Shown in pieces: positions 16,354 to 25,163 of a stretch of DNA of 64,000 bases (the stretch's first letter is position 1; each line of letters opens with the position of its first letter). The stretch comes from Aquipuribacter sp051216895 (GTDB lineage: Bacteria; Actinomycetota; Actinomycetes; Actinomycetales; JBBAYJ01). A model generated the notes under the pieces. It saw only the letters and a program-made list of their open reading frames with translations, was not told the DNA's origin and did not search any database. The stretch covers positions 124,001 through 188,000 of the forward strand of contig NZ_JBPKAO010000001.1 in the NCBI RefSeq assembly GCF_051216895.1, written 5' to 3'. The translations under genes were made by a program, and so were the position numbers.

Positions 16354-17712
16354 TCAGCGGCGGGTGCGCAGGCGGTCGACGACGACCGCTCCGATCTGCT
16401 CGCCCTGGGCCAGGCCGGCCTCGATGCCCCACGGGTAGTGGATCCCGCCGAACAACCGCGAGCCGGCCGCCTCCAGGGCGGCGTCGGAGTAGGAGGAGAA
16501 CCGGCGCGCGGGGTAGCCGCGGGCGTCGTGGGAGTCGTCGACGAAGGCGAAGGACCCCAGCAGGTCGGTGAGCACAACCGCGGCCGCGGCCGAGGACACC
16601 GAGTGCCCGGACGTGTGCTCCGGGAACTGCGGCGTGTTGACGAAGGACGTCCAGGTGGGGTCGACGTAGCGCTGCAGGTAGGTGATCGGGCGCAGCAGGT
16701 TGCTGCGGTACTTCTCGGTCCAGCAGGCCAGGAACGCGTCGTGCAGGACGACGCCGAGACGGACCAGCGCCTCGAGGGTGCGGTCCAGGCGAAGTCCCAG
16801 CTGGGCCGTGGTCTGCGACGCGATCATCATCCAGTGACCGGCGGGCAGACCGGTCGGGGTCCCGAGGGGCGGCGTGAACGAACCCGGGTTGTCGGTCCAG
16901 AACCGGGCGATCTCACGCTCCTCGTCGCCGTTGACCCGGCTCTGGGCCAGCACGGCCATGGCCTGGGCGTGGAAGGCGGAACCCGGGACGTCCGAGAACG
17001 GGACGTGCGGGGCCGCCTCGACCTCGTCCGTCGTGCGCAGGACCATCGGCCGGACGTCGGCGCAGTACGGCTCGATGGCGGGGCGGTAGTTGGGCGGGGT
17101 CGACTCCCACAACCACGGTCGACCCGTCGGCGGGGTGTACGTCCTGGCGGCGGCCTCGGCGTGGCCGTCGGCCTCCAGCCAGGCCACCAGGCCCGCGGCG
17201 ACGGCGCGTCCGTGCACCAGCGAGGCCTGGATGCGGGCCGCGGGGGCACCCGCGGCCCGCCGGGACCGCAGGACGTCCGCGTGGGTGTCCGCGAGGACCC
17301 CCGCGGTCAGCGGCGAGCGACGGGGCAGCACGGCGGCCAGGACGTCGTGCGCGGCGACCGAGACGGCCGTGGCCCAGTCCAGGTCGCCGCGGCGGCGCAC
17401 CGCAGGGCGCGTCGGCGCCAGACCGTTCAGGCGCCCCTCCAGCGTCAGGTGGTGCGGCATGCCGACGACCGCGGCCTGGTACATGGCCACGGCCAGGTGG
17501 GCGTAGGCCCGGGCGGCGGTGGGCGGGGTGAGGTTCTCCAGCAGGACGGCGCGGTAGGCCGCGCGGACCCAGGTGTGCGCGACGTCGGGCGCCGCCGTGG
17601 CCGCGGTGCCGGGACCCGCCGCGGCCGGGGCGGCACCGACGCCGACGACCGCAGCAATACCGAGACCCGTTATCAGGAAGCCTCGCCGACCGAGGTCGCC
17701 TCGCTGGACCAT
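16354..17712 (-). CDS. Vanadium-dependent haloperoxidase / PAP2-superfamily protein, Tat-exported
   Basis: About 452 residues. The N-terminus carries a twin-arginine signal (LGRRGFLITGLGIAAVVG … AAAGP). Vanadate/phosphate-binding signatures are all present: K-x6-RP in KYRSNLLRP, SGH in PEHTSGHS, and SR-x5-H in SRLFGGIHYPWG. This is the vanadium haloperoxidase/PAP2 phosphatase pattern. The folded protein should be exported with cofactor-ready structure by Tat. ATG 17712 has GGGGAG just upstream. GTG 17763 with GGGGAAG is an alternative giving 17 more residues before the arginines. Whether it oxidises halide or acts as phosphatase cannot be told from sequence. Confidence 0.85.
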   Translation of the reverse strand: MVQRGDLGRRGFLITGLGIAAVVGVGAAPAAAGPGTAATAAPDVAHTWVRAAYRAVLLENLTPPTAARAYAHLAVAMYQAAVVGMPHHLTLEGRLNGLAPTRPAVRRRGDLDWATAVSVAAHDVLAAVLPRRSPLTAGVLADTHADVLRSRRAAGAPAARIQASLVHGRAVAAGLVAWLEADGHAEAAARTYTPPTGRPWLWESTPPNYRPAIEPYCADVRPMVLRTTDEVEAAPHVPFSDVPGSAFHAQAMAVLAQSRVNGDEEREIARFWTDNPGSFTPPLGTPTGLPAGHWMMIASQTTAQLGLRLDRTLEALVRLGVVLHDAFLACWTEKYRSNLLRPITYLQRYVDPTWTSFVNTPQFPEHTSGHSVSSAAAAVVLTDLLGSFAFVDDSHDARGYPARRFSSYSDAALEAAGSRLFGGIHYPWGIEAGLAQGEQIGAVVVDRLRTRR

Positions 17713-17763
17713 CTGCTCCCCCTGGACGTGCTCCCCGGCGCCACCCTCGTCGTGCGCTGGCAC

Positions 17764-18003
17764 ATCTGACTTCCCCGCGGGGGATCAGCGGTAGAGCGCG
17801 GCCCGAACGTTATCCGATCGTTACCGGTCGTCCGCGTGAACGGTGGTCGATCGGCCCGCACGGGTCGCCGGCCGCGGCGGTCGGGTGCAGTCGGGTGCTG
17901 TCGTCCACAGGGTCCCCGGACCCGGGCACCGACCGCTCGTCCTGTGCTTGACTGCTGGCTGCGGACGTCAGGGGGCCCGCCCCGGCGGGACAAGGGGGAG
18001 CAA
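17764..18003. promoter_or_regulatory. Divergent promoter region of haloperoxidase and NfeD/flotillin genes
   Basis: This 240-bp gap is less GC-rich than its surroundings. On the minus strand it contains GTAACGATCGGATAACG (near 17809-17825), two GTAAC/ATAAC-like half sites in direct orientation, a plausible operator for the haloperoxidase gene. A TTGACT hexamer at 17947 lies upstream of the NfeD gene but without a convincing -10 box. AAGGGGGAG precedes the GTG at 18004. Confidence 0.35.
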
Positions 18004-18534
18004 GTGTCGACGTTCCTCGTCCTCGGTGGCGTCGGTCTGCTGCTCCTGGTCGTCACCCTGCTGCTGGGCGACCTGGTCGACGGTCTCGTCGACGGGTTCG
18101 GGCCGGACTGGCTGTCGGGCACGGCGGTCGCCGCCTTCCTCGCGGCGGTCGGCTTCGGTGGGGCGCTGGCCCTGCAGGCCGGCTCGTCCACCGGGGTCGC
18201 GACCGCGGTCGGGGTCGGCGCGGGCGCCGGGGCCGGTCTGCTGGCCGGTCTGCTCACCCGTTCGCTGACGCGCGAGGAGGACGGCTCCACCCCGCGCAGC
18301 AGCGCCCTCGTGGACGCCACCGCGACCGTGGTGTCCGACATCCCCGCCGACGGCTACGGCACGGTGTCGCTGGTCGTCGCCGGCCACCCGACGCGCCTGA
18401 ACGCCCGCACCGCGGACGACCTGGCGGTGCGCACCGGCTCGGTCGTGCGCGTCAGCGCCGTCCTGTCCGCCTCGGCCGTCCAGGTCGAGCCCCTACCGGC
18501 GTCCGGTGACGCCGAGATCGGTGAGATCCCCTGA
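18004..18534 (+). CDS. NfeD-like membrane protein
   Basis: A 176-residue protein. There are three hydrophobic segments in the first ~90 residues (FLVLGGVGLLLLVVTLLLG; GTAVAAFLAAVGFGGALAL; an Ala/Gly-rich GVATAVGVGAGAGAGLLAGLL), then a soluble C-terminal domain from about 100 to 170 (GYGTVSLVVAGHPTRLNART … GSVVRVSAVLSASAVQVEP) with the OB-fold spacing of NfeD proteins. GTG start with strong AAGGGGGAG. The stop overlaps the start of flotillin (TGATG). NfeD and flotillin are a known conserved gene pair acting in functional membrane microdomains. Confidence 0.8.
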   Translation: MSTFLVLGGVGLLLLVVTLLLGDLVDGLVDGFGPDWLSGTAVAAFLAAVGFGGALALQAGSSTGVATAVGVGAGAGAGLLAGLLTRSLTREEDGSTPRSSALVDATATVVSDIPADGYGTVSLVVAGHPTRLNARTADDLAVRTGSVVRVSAVLSASAVQVEPLPASGDAEIGEIP

Positions 18535-20090
18535 TGTTCGGTCTCGACACCTCCCTCGTCCCGATCATCGGGCTGGTCGTCCTCGTCCTGCTCGTTGTCG
18601 TCGTCGTGGTCCGCCGCTACAAGGTGGCCGGGCCGGACCAGGCGTTCATCGTCACCGGGCGTCGGGGCAGCGGCACGACCGTCCCGGGCCAGGCCGACGT
18701 GTCCGGCCAGAAGGTCGTCCTGGGCGGCGGGGTGTTCGTCGTCCCGCTGGTGCAGAAGCTGCACATCATGGACATGTCGAGCCGTCGGATCCCGGTGCAG
18801 ATCAAGAGCGCCGTGTCCGGGCAGGGCATCAAGCTCAACGTCGAGGGCGTCGCGATCGTCAAGGTCGGCGGCAACGAGGACTCGATCCGGGCCGCCGCCC
18901 AGCGGTTCCTGTCCCAGCAGGACGACATCACCCCCTACACGCAGGAGGTGCTGGCCGGTGCGCTCCGCTCCATCGTCGGTGCGCTGAGCGTCGAGCAGAT
19001 CATCCGGGACCGGGCCGCCTTCGCGCAGCGGGTGGCCGACGAGTCCGAGAACTCCCTCACCGGCCAGGGCCTGGTCATGGACACCTTCCAGATCCAGGAC
19101 ATCAGCGACGACGGCACCTACCTCGCCGACCTGGGTCGTCCCGAGGCCGCGCGGCTGCTGCAGACCGCCTCGGTCGCCGAGGCCAACTCCCGGCAGGAGG
19201 CCGAGCAGGCCCGGATCCGGGCCGAGGAGCAGATCGCGATCTCCAACCGCGCGCTGAACCTCAAGCAGGCCGAGATCAAGGCCGAGACCGACGCCGCGGC
19301 CGCGCAGGCCGCCGCCGCCGGTCCGCTCGCCCAGGCCGACCGGGACCAGATGATCCTCGCCGAGCAGGAGAAGGTCGCCATCCGGCAGGCCTCGCTCACC
19401 GAGCGTCAGCTCGACACCCAGGTCCGCAAGCCCGCCGACGCCGAGCGGTACCGCGTGGAGCAGGAGGCCGAGGGCCGCCGCAACGCCGACATCTTCACCG
19501 CCGAGGCCCGCAAGGCCGCCTCGATCGCAGCGGCCGAGGCCAAGGCCGAGGAGACCAAGCTGTCCGGTGTCGCCGAGAAGGGCCGCCGGACCGCGCTCGC
19601 CGAGGCCGAGGCCATCGAGGGCATGCGCACCGGTGAGGCCGAGAAGGCCCGCCGTTCCGCCATCGCCGAGGCGGTCAAGCTCGAGGGTGAGGCCGAGGCC
19701 GCCGCGACCCTGGCCAAGGGCAACGCCGAGGCCGAGGCCATGCAGCAGCGCGCCGAGGCGTTCAGCCACTACAACGAGGCCGCCGTCCTCGACCTGTTCG
19801 TCAAGATCCTGCCCGAGGTGGCCCGCGAGCTCGCCTCGCCCATGGCCTCCATCGACAAGCTGACGGTGGTGTCGACCGACGGTGCGGGAGCGCTGCCGCG
19901 ACAGGTCACCGACAACCTCGTGCAGACCCTCGAGCTGCTCAAGGGCGCGACCGGCGTCGACCTGCAGCAGATGATGGCCCGGGTGACCGAGAGCACGGGC
20001 ACCACCTTCGCGCCGTCCTCACGCGGCACCGGCACCGGCACCGTGGCTCCGACGGGCTCGGCGGTGGAGCCGACGACCACCGAGGGCTGA
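18534..20090 (+). CDS. floT: Flotillin (SPFH domain) family protein
   Basis: A 518-residue flotillin. One N-terminal TM segment (residues 6-27, LVPIIGLVVLVLLVVVVVV) is followed by the SPFH domain (YKVAGPDQAFIVTGRRGS, DMSSRRIPVQIKSAV, VSGQGIKLNVEGVAIVKVGG). From about residue 210 to 415 there is a long Glu/Ala-rich coiled coil (AEANSRQEAEQARIRAEEQ; repeated EAEAIE/EGEAEAAA units). The C-terminal ~100 residues contain a conserved hydrophobic part (LDLFVKILPEVARELASPM) and a Ser/Thr/Gly-rich tail. It organises membrane microdomains as oligomers. It is coupled to the NfeD-like partner. Confidence 0.9.
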   Translation: MFGLDTSLVPIIGLVVLVLLVVVVVVRRYKVAGPDQAFIVTGRRGSGTTVPGQADVSGQKVVLGGGVFVVPLVQKLHIMDMSSRRIPVQIKSAVSGQGIKLNVEGVAIVKVGGNEDSIRAAAQRFLSQQDDITPYTQEVLAGALRSIVGALSVEQIIRDRAAFAQRVADESENSLTGQGLVMDTFQIQDISDDGTYLADLGRPEAARLLQTASVAEANSRQEAEQARIRAEEQIAISNRALNLKQAEIKAETDAAAAQAAAAGPLAQADRDQMILAEQEKVAIRQASLTERQLDTQVRKPADAERYRVEQEAEGRRNADIFTAEARKAASIAAAEAKAEETKLSGVAEKGRRTALAEAEAIEGMRTGEAEKARRSAIAEAVKLEGEAEAAATLAKGNAEAEAMQQRAEAFSHYNEAAVLDLFVKILPEVARELASPMASIDKLTVVSTDGAGALPRQVTDNLVQTLELLKGATGVDLQQMMARVTESTGTTFAPSSRGTGTGTVAPTGSAVEPTTTEG

Positions 20091-20092
20091 GC

Positions 20093-21196
20093 GTGGCCGG
20101 GGTGGACGACGGGGCAGCGCCCCTGGTGCGCCACCTGCACGACCAGGCGCAGGCCTGCGCCGACATGGGCTCCCCGATGTACGCGGACCTGCTGCGGGCC
20201 TGCGCCGCCGACCTGCGCGAGGCAGGGGACCAGGACGTGCTCCGGGTCGTGCTCGCCGACCACCTGCACGCCCCCGGGCCGGCCGCCACCGGGATCAGGC
20301 TGCTCGGGGCGGTGCACCACCTGGTCCTGACGTCTCGGGCCCCCGGCCTGGCCGCCCACTACCCGAGCGTGGGTGGCACGCCGGGGCCCGGTCTGTGGCG
20401 GGCCTTCCGCGAGGCCCTGGCCGATCACCCCGACGAGGTCGCGGCGTTCCTGCAGGGCCCGCCCCAGACCAACGAGGTCGGTCGTTCCGCCGCCCTGGTG
20501 GGAGGGCTGATCCGGGTGCTGGCCGGTCGTGACCTGCCCGTGCGCCTGCACGAGATCGGCAGCAGCGCCGGGCTCAACCTCAACGCCGACCGCTACCGCG
20601 TCCAGGCGGGGCCGGGAGGGCCGTGGTGGGGACCGGCCGGCAGCCCGGTGCAGCTGGTCGACGCCTGGCGGGGCGCCGTGCCCGACGTGGGCGCCCCGCT
20701 GCACGTGGTGGAGCGCGTCGGCACGGACGTCGCCCCGGTCGACCTGGGCCGACCCGGTGCGGCCGAACGCCTGCTGGCCTACGTCTGGGCCGACCAGGGG
20801 CCTCGGGTGCAGCGCACCCGGGCGGCCCTCGAGGTCGCGGCGGCGCACCCGGTCGGCGTCGAGCGGCTGGACGCCGTGGCTGCCGTCGACCGGCTCGACC
20901 TGCGGCCCGGTCACCTGACCGTCCTGTGGCACTCGGTGATGTGGCAGTACCTGACGCGGGAGGACCAGGCGCGGGTGGGTGAGGTGCTGGCCCGGCTCGG
21001 CGCCACCGCCACCTCGGACGCCCCGCTCGTCGAGCTGTCCCTGGAGCCCGAGCGGCCCCGCCCGGGGGCGCACCACGAGTTCCTCGTCGCCGCCCGGACC
21101 TGGCCCGGCGGCGAGCGTGTCGTGCTGGGCACGAGCGTCGGCCACGGCGTCCCCACCCGGTGGCACCCAGGCCCGGTGCCTACCCTGGGGCGATGA
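20093..21196 (+). CDS. DUF2332 family protein
   Basis: A 367-residue protein. The conserved block LHEIGSSAGLNLNADRYRV (near residues 155-173) is the hallmark of DUF2332. It precedes Trp/Gly-rich and VWADQG segments and a closing VLWHSVMWQYL … VELSLEPER region. The SSAGLNL stretch resembles a SAM-type glycine loop, but no activity is established. GTG start two bases after the flotillin stop and an overlap of its stop with the next ATG suggest it belongs to the same transcript. Functional link to flotillin is unknown. Confidence 0.85.
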   Translation: MAGVDDGAAPLVRHLHDQAQACADMGSPMYADLLRACAADLREAGDQDVLRVVLADHLHAPGPAATGIRLLGAVHHLVLTSRAPGLAAHYPSVGGTPGPGLWRAFREALADHPDEVAAFLQGPPQTNEVGRSAALVGGLIRVLAGRDLPVRLHEIGSSAGLNLNADRYRVQAGPGGPWWGPAGSPVQLVDAWRGAVPDVGAPLHVVERVGTDVAPVDLGRPGAAERLLAYVWADQGPRVQRTRAALEVAAAHPVGVERLDAVAAVDRLDLRPGHLTVLWHSVMWQYLTREDQARVGEVLARLGATATSDAPLVELSLEPERPRPGAHHEFLVAARTWPGGERVVLGTSVGHGVPTRWHPGPVPTLGR

Positions 21197-21546
21197 CGCG
21201 CCCCGCCGCACGCAGCCGGACCAGTCCCACCCCGACCCGCGTGGGGACGGTGGTCCCGACGGGGGTCGTGGCCGCCGGGTCGCTGGTCGCCGGGTTCGCC
21301 GTGGCCCAGGCCACCGACGTCCGGGCGCTGGGGGGTGTCGTGCTGCTCGCCGGCGCCGCGTGGTGCGGCACCCGGTGGTGGCGCCGGGGCCCGGTGCCGG
21401 CGGTCGGCCTGCTGGGCGGGTACGCCGGGGCGTTCGTCGGCAGCCACGTGCTGGCCCGGGAGATCGGGGCCTGGCCCTCGGTCCTCACGGTGTCGGCCGC
21501 CGTCGCCGCCGCGAGCTGGGTCGTCGCCGACCGCCACCGGTCGTGA
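21193..21546 (+). CDS. Small membrane protein of unknown function
   Basis: A 117-residue protein with about four hydrophobic segments (VVPTGVVAAGSLVAGFAVAQ; LGGVVLLAGAAWCG; VPAVGLLGGYAGAFVGSHV; WPSVLTVSAAVAAASWVVA). The basic N-terminus RPAARSRTSPTPTR suggests N-in topology. ATG 21193 overlaps the DUF2332 stop, and its own stop overlaps the GTG of the next gene, so it is the link of a coupled chain. I do not recognise a family. Confidence 0.75.
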   Translation: MTRPAARSRTSPTPTRVGTVVPTGVVAAGSLVAGFAVAQATDVRALGGVVLLAGAAWCGTRWWRRGPVPAVGLLGGYAGAFVGSHVLAREIGAWPSVLTVSAAVAAASWVVADRHRS

Positions 21547-22718
21547 CGCACGCCCTGGTCGTCGGCGGCGGGGTGGCCGGTCTGCTGACGGTGCAGGCGC
21601 TGCTCGACCGGGCGGACGACCTGGCCGAGCGTCGGACCGACCACTCGGCCGGGCGACGGGCCCGGGCCGACGAGCCGCTCGCCGTCACGTGGCTGGTCCA
21701 CCGGCCCGGGTACGGCACCGCGTCGCGCAGCGGCGGGCTCTCGCTGCGCTACGCCTCGGCCGACCCCCGCGGTGACGCCTGGACGTCGCGGTCCGCGGTC
21801 CTCGCGGCCGGGCTCGCCGCCCGGCACCCCCACCTGCGCCCGCACGTCGGCAGCACCCGTGCGCTGCTGCTGTCGCGACGCGCCCCGGTGCGCGGCTACC
21901 CCGGGCAGGTCGTCGACCCGGCCGGGCGCGGTCTGCCGCACGAGCACGGCCTGCTGCACGAGACCTCCCCCCAGTGGGACCCGTGCGGCCTGCTCCCGCG
22001 CTGGCCGCTCGTGCTGGCCGAGGACCCGCGCGTCCGGCTGCTCGAGATGCCCGAGCCGGTGACCTCGACCGCCGACCTGGCGGTGCTGCACGACCTGCAC
22101 GGCGCCACCACCACGGTGGCCTGCCTGGGGCTGGGCGCCCACGTGCTCGGGGACACCCGGCTGGCCGGACGGCTGGGCGTGCTGCTGCGGGGTCCGCTGC
22201 CCGTCGGCTCGGTCCACGCCGAGGGGGCGGTCATCGACGACGACGACGAGCTGCGGCCGCGCTACACCGTGCCCCACGGCTCGTCGGGCCCGGACGGCTC
22301 GGGCCGCGAGGGGCACCTGCACGTCGGCGGCACCTACCTGCCGGTCGAGGACCCGGCCGACTGGGACGACCCGTCGCGGCTGGCCGGGCGGGCCCTGGCC
22401 GAGGTCCCCGCGCTGCTGGCCGACGTCGCGGAACGATTCCCCGACCTGGCCGGCTGGCAGCCGGACGGCCCGCCCTGGTGGGGCATCCGGCCCGTCCGCG
22501 ACAGCGTCGCGCTTGGTCGCGTGGACCCCTCGCTGGTGGGCGGTCGGGACGTCGTCGTGACGCACGGCTGGGGCGGGTCGGGCTGGACCATCGGCCCCGC
22601 CGTCGCCGAGGAGATCGCGGTGTCGCTGCTGCCGGGGCCTGGGACCGGCCCGGGCGTCGACTCCCCACCGGGTCCGGCGTCCGACCCGCTGGCCGCGCAC
22701 GGTCCCTGGCACCCGTGA
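21543..22718 (+). CDS. FAD-dependent oxidoreductase (D-amino-acid-oxidase-like, DAO family)
   Basis: A 391-residue protein. THALVVGGGVAGLLTVQALLDR at the N-terminus is the FAD dinucleotide fold, and a C-terminal GIRPVRDSVALGRV … VVTHGWGGSGWTIGPAVAEEIA matches the FAD-contacting end of DAO-type oxidases (G-x-R-P … H-x-x-G-x-x-G-x-T). The central part contains HVGGTYLPVEDPADWDD. Substrate cannot be assigned. GTG start inside the previous stop and GTGA overlap with the next gene place it in a coupled row of genes, 20093-23587. Confidence 0.75.
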   Translation: MTHALVVGGGVAGLLTVQALLDRADDLAERRTDHSAGRRARADEPLAVTWLVHRPGYGTASRSGGLSLRYASADPRGDAWTSRSAVLAAGLAARHPHLRPHVGSTRALLLSRRAPVRGYPGQVVDPAGRGLPHEHGLLHETSPQWDPCGLLPRWPLVLAEDPRVRLLEMPEPVTSTADLAVLHDLHGATTTVACLGLGAHVLGDTRLAGRLGVLLRGPLPVGSVHAEGAVIDDDDELRPRYTVPHGSSGPDGSGREGHLHVGGTYLPVEDPADWDDPSRLAGRALAEVPALLADVAERFPDLAGWQPDGPPWWGIRPVRDSVALGRVDPSLVGGRDVVVTHGWGGSGWTIGPAVAEEIAVSLLPGPGTGPGVDSPPGPASDPLAAHGPWHP

Positions 22719-23587
22719 GCCGTCCCGGACGCGGCCGCCGGCACGACGCGCAGCCCGACCCGGACGGGCCGTGGCCGGTGGCGGGGGGCACCGCGAGCCT
22801 GGTCAACGAGCCCGCGGGGTCCGACGGCTGGCTGCTGGCGGTCGACGAGGTCCCGCAGTCCCACGTCGACCTGGCCGACCCGACGGTCCTGGTCTTCGAG
22901 TACGTCCGGTGGATCGGGGGGCTCGTCGACTGCCTCGCCCCGGCGGGCGAGGACCTGCACACCGTGCACGTCGGGGTCGGGGCGGGGACGCTCGCCCGCT
23001 ACGTCGCGGCCACCCGGCCCGGCTCACGGCAGGTGCTGCTCGACCCCGACGCGCCCCTGCTCGACCTCGTCCGGGAGCGGTTGCGGCTGCGCAGCGGGCC
23101 GTTCCTGAAGATCCGTGCCCAGGACGGCCGGGACGGTCTCGCCGGCTGCCGGCCGGCGTCCTTCGACCTGGTCGTCCGGGACGCGTTCGCCGACGCGGGT
23201 GTCCCGCCGTCGCTCACCACCAGGCAGTGGTGCGACGCCGTGACGGCCGTCCTCCGGCCGGGAGGCGTGCTGGCGGTCAACCTGCCCGACTCCAGCCCGT
23301 TCCCGCACACCCGGGCCGAGGTCGCCACGCTGCGCACCCGCTTCGCCAACGTCCTCGCCGTCGCCGAGCCCGCCACCCTGCGGGGACGGCGCACGGGCAA
23401 CGTGGTCCTGGTGGCCTCCGACGCCGACCTGCCGGTCGCGACCTGGGGCAGGCGCCTGGCCGGTGACGCCGTCACCCCCGTACGGCTGATGACCCTCGAC
23501 AAGGTGCGCGACCGGTTCGGCGGCGGCGCGCCGATCGACGACGCCGGGCCCTTCCTGGCCCCGCCGCCCAGGCCCCGGTTCCGGTAG
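22715..23587 (+). CDS. Spermidine-synthase-like (PABS fold) methyltransferase-superfamily protein
   Basis: A 290-residue protein resembling the SpeE-like domain of actinobacterial fused or stand-alone spermidine-synthase-type proteins. Parts seen are DEVPQSHVDLADPTVLVFEYVRW, the nucleotide loop VHVGVGAGTLARYVAA, LLDPDAPLLDLVRERLRL, RAQDGRDGLAG, and the acceptor loop FDLVVRDAFADAG. The canonical catalytic Asp (DxxD) is altered to RDAFAD, common in members without proven polyamine activity. GTG start overlapping the upstream stop. Last gene of the coupled row; a 76-bp gap follows. Confidence 0.75.
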   Translation: MSRPGRGRRHDAQPDPDGPWPVAGGTASLVNEPAGSDGWLLAVDEVPQSHVDLADPTVLVFEYVRWIGGLVDCLAPAGEDLHTVHVGVGAGTLARYVAATRPGSRQVLLDPDAPLLDLVRERLRLRSGPFLKIRAQDGRDGLAGCRPASFDLVVRDAFADAGVPPSLTTRQWCDAVTAVLRPGGVLAVNLPDSSPFPHTRAEVATLRTRFANVLAVAEPATLRGRRTGNVVLVASDADLPVATWGRRLAGDAVTPVRLMTLDKVRDRFGGGAPIDDAGPFLAPPPRPRFR

Positions 23588-23663
23588 GCCCGGACCCCGG
23601 ACGCTCCCGGTTCACCCACCCGGGATGACCCGCCGGGGCCCCTGTCCGACGCAGACTCCATCC

Positions 23664-25163
23664 GTGACGGACCAGCCGAACATCCTTGTGATCTGGGGCG
23701 ACGACATCGGTGTCTCCAACCTGAGCTGCTACAGCGACGGCGTGATGGGGTACCGGACACCGAACATCGACCGCATCGCCGAGGAGGGGGCGCGGTTCAC
23801 CGACTACTACGGCGAGCAGAGCTGCACCGCCGGGCGGGCGGCGTTCATCACCGGGCAGAACCCCTACCGCACCGGCCTGACGAAGGTCGGCTTCCCGGGG
23901 GCCGACATCGGCCTGCGCGCCAAGGACCCCACCATCGCGCAGGCGCTCAAGGAGCAGGGGTACGCGACGGGGCAGTTCGGCAAGAACCACCTCGGTGACC
24001 GGGACGAGTTCCTGCCGACGGCGCACGGCTTCGACGAGTTCCTCGGCAACCTCTACCACCTCAACGCGGAGGAGGAGCCGGAGCAGCGCGACTACCCGAG
24101 CGACGAGGACTTCCCCGGTTTCCGGCAGAAGTTCGGCCCGCGGGGCGTCATCCACTCCTGGGCGGAGCCGGACGGCAGCCAGCGCATCGAGGACACCGGC
24201 CCGCTGACCAGGAAGCGCATGGAGACCTGCGACGAGGAGTTCCGGGACGCGGCGGCGGACTTCATCCGTCGCCAGCACGACGCGGGCACGCCGTTCTTCG
24301 TCTGGTTCAACACCACGCACATGCACTTCCGCACGCACACCAAGCCGGGGAGCCTGGGTCGCGCGGGACGGTGGCAGTCGGAGTACCACGACACGATGCT
24401 CGACCACGACGACCTCGTGGGGGACCTGCTGGGCCTGCTCGACGAGCTGGGTCTGGCCGAGGACACCATCGTCGTCTACTCCACCGACAACGGCCCCCAC
24501 CTGAACACCTGGCCGGACTCCGGCATGACCCCGTTCCGCAACGAGAAGAACTCCAACTGGGAGGGCGCCTACCGGGTGCCGTGCGTCGTCCGGTGGCCGG
24601 GCCGCATCCCGGCGGGAACCGTGCTCAACGACATGATGAGCCACAACGACTGGTTCCCGACCCTGCTCTCGGCCGCCGGCAACCCGGACGTCGTCGAGCA
24701 GCTGAAGGCCGGCCACGAGCTGGGCGGCAGCAGCTTCAAGGTCCACCTGGACGGGCACGACCAGCTGGCCTGGTTGACGGGTGAGTCCGACGAGGGCGCG
24801 CGCAGGCACTTCTTCTACGTCTCCGACGACGGGGACCTGACGGCGATGCGGTTCGACGTCTGGAAGGTGGTGTTCCTCGAGCAGCGCGCCACCGGGACGC
24901 TGCAGGTCTGGGCGGAGCCGTACACCCAGCTGCGGGTACCCAAGATCTTCAACCTGCGGACCGACCCCTACGAGCGCGCCGACCTGACCTCCAACACGTA
25001 CTACGACTGGCTCATCGACCGGGCCTGGTTGCTCGTCCCCGCCCAGGCGTACGCGGCGCGGATGATCGCGACCCTGGCCGAGTTCCCACCCACGCAGAAA
25101 CCGGCGAGCTTCTCGCTCGAGCAGGTGGTCGCCAAGCTGACGGCCGGCATCGCCAGCGCATGA
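23664..25163 (+). CDS. Type I sulfatase (arylsulfatase family)
   Basis: A 499-residue alkaline-phosphatase-superfamily sulfatase. NILVIWGDDIGVSNLS supplies the metal-binding Asp pair. The activation motif is EQSCTAGRAAFITGQNPYRTG, in which the Cys of CTAGR (a C-x-A-x-R variant of C-x-P-x-R) would become formylglycine. GQFGKNHLGD and VVYSTDNGPHLNTWPD provide the other active-site residues. No signal peptide; likely cytoplasmic or with a non-classical route. GTG 23664 starts the family-like N-terminus; a further upstream ATG at 23625 lacks homology-like sequence. The stop overlaps the ATG of the formylglycine-generating enzyme gene, which is the expected activator. Confidence 0.92.
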   Translation: MTDQPNILVIWGDDIGVSNLSCYSDGVMGYRTPNIDRIAEEGARFTDYYGEQSCTAGRAAFITGQNPYRTGLTKVGFPGADIGLRAKDPTIAQALKEQGYATGQFGKNHLGDRDEFLPTAHGFDEFLGNLYHLNAEEEPEQRDYPSDEDFPGFRQKFGPRGVIHSWAEPDGSQRIEDTGPLTRKRMETCDEEFRDAAADFIRRQHDAGTPFFVWFNTTHMHFRTHTKPGSLGRAGRWQSEYHDTMLDHDDLVGDLLGLLDELGLAEDTIVVYSTDNGPHLNTWPDSGMTPFRNEKNSNWEGAYRVPCVVRWPGRIPAGTVLNDMMSHNDWFPTLLSAAGNPDVVEQLKAGHELGGSSFKVHLDGHDQLAWLTGESDEGARRHFFYVSDDGDLTAMRFDVWKVVFLEQRATGTLQVWAEPYTQLRVPKIFNLRTDPYERADLTSNTYYDWLIDRAWLLVPAQAYAARMIATLAEFPPTQKPASFSLEQVVAKLTAGIASA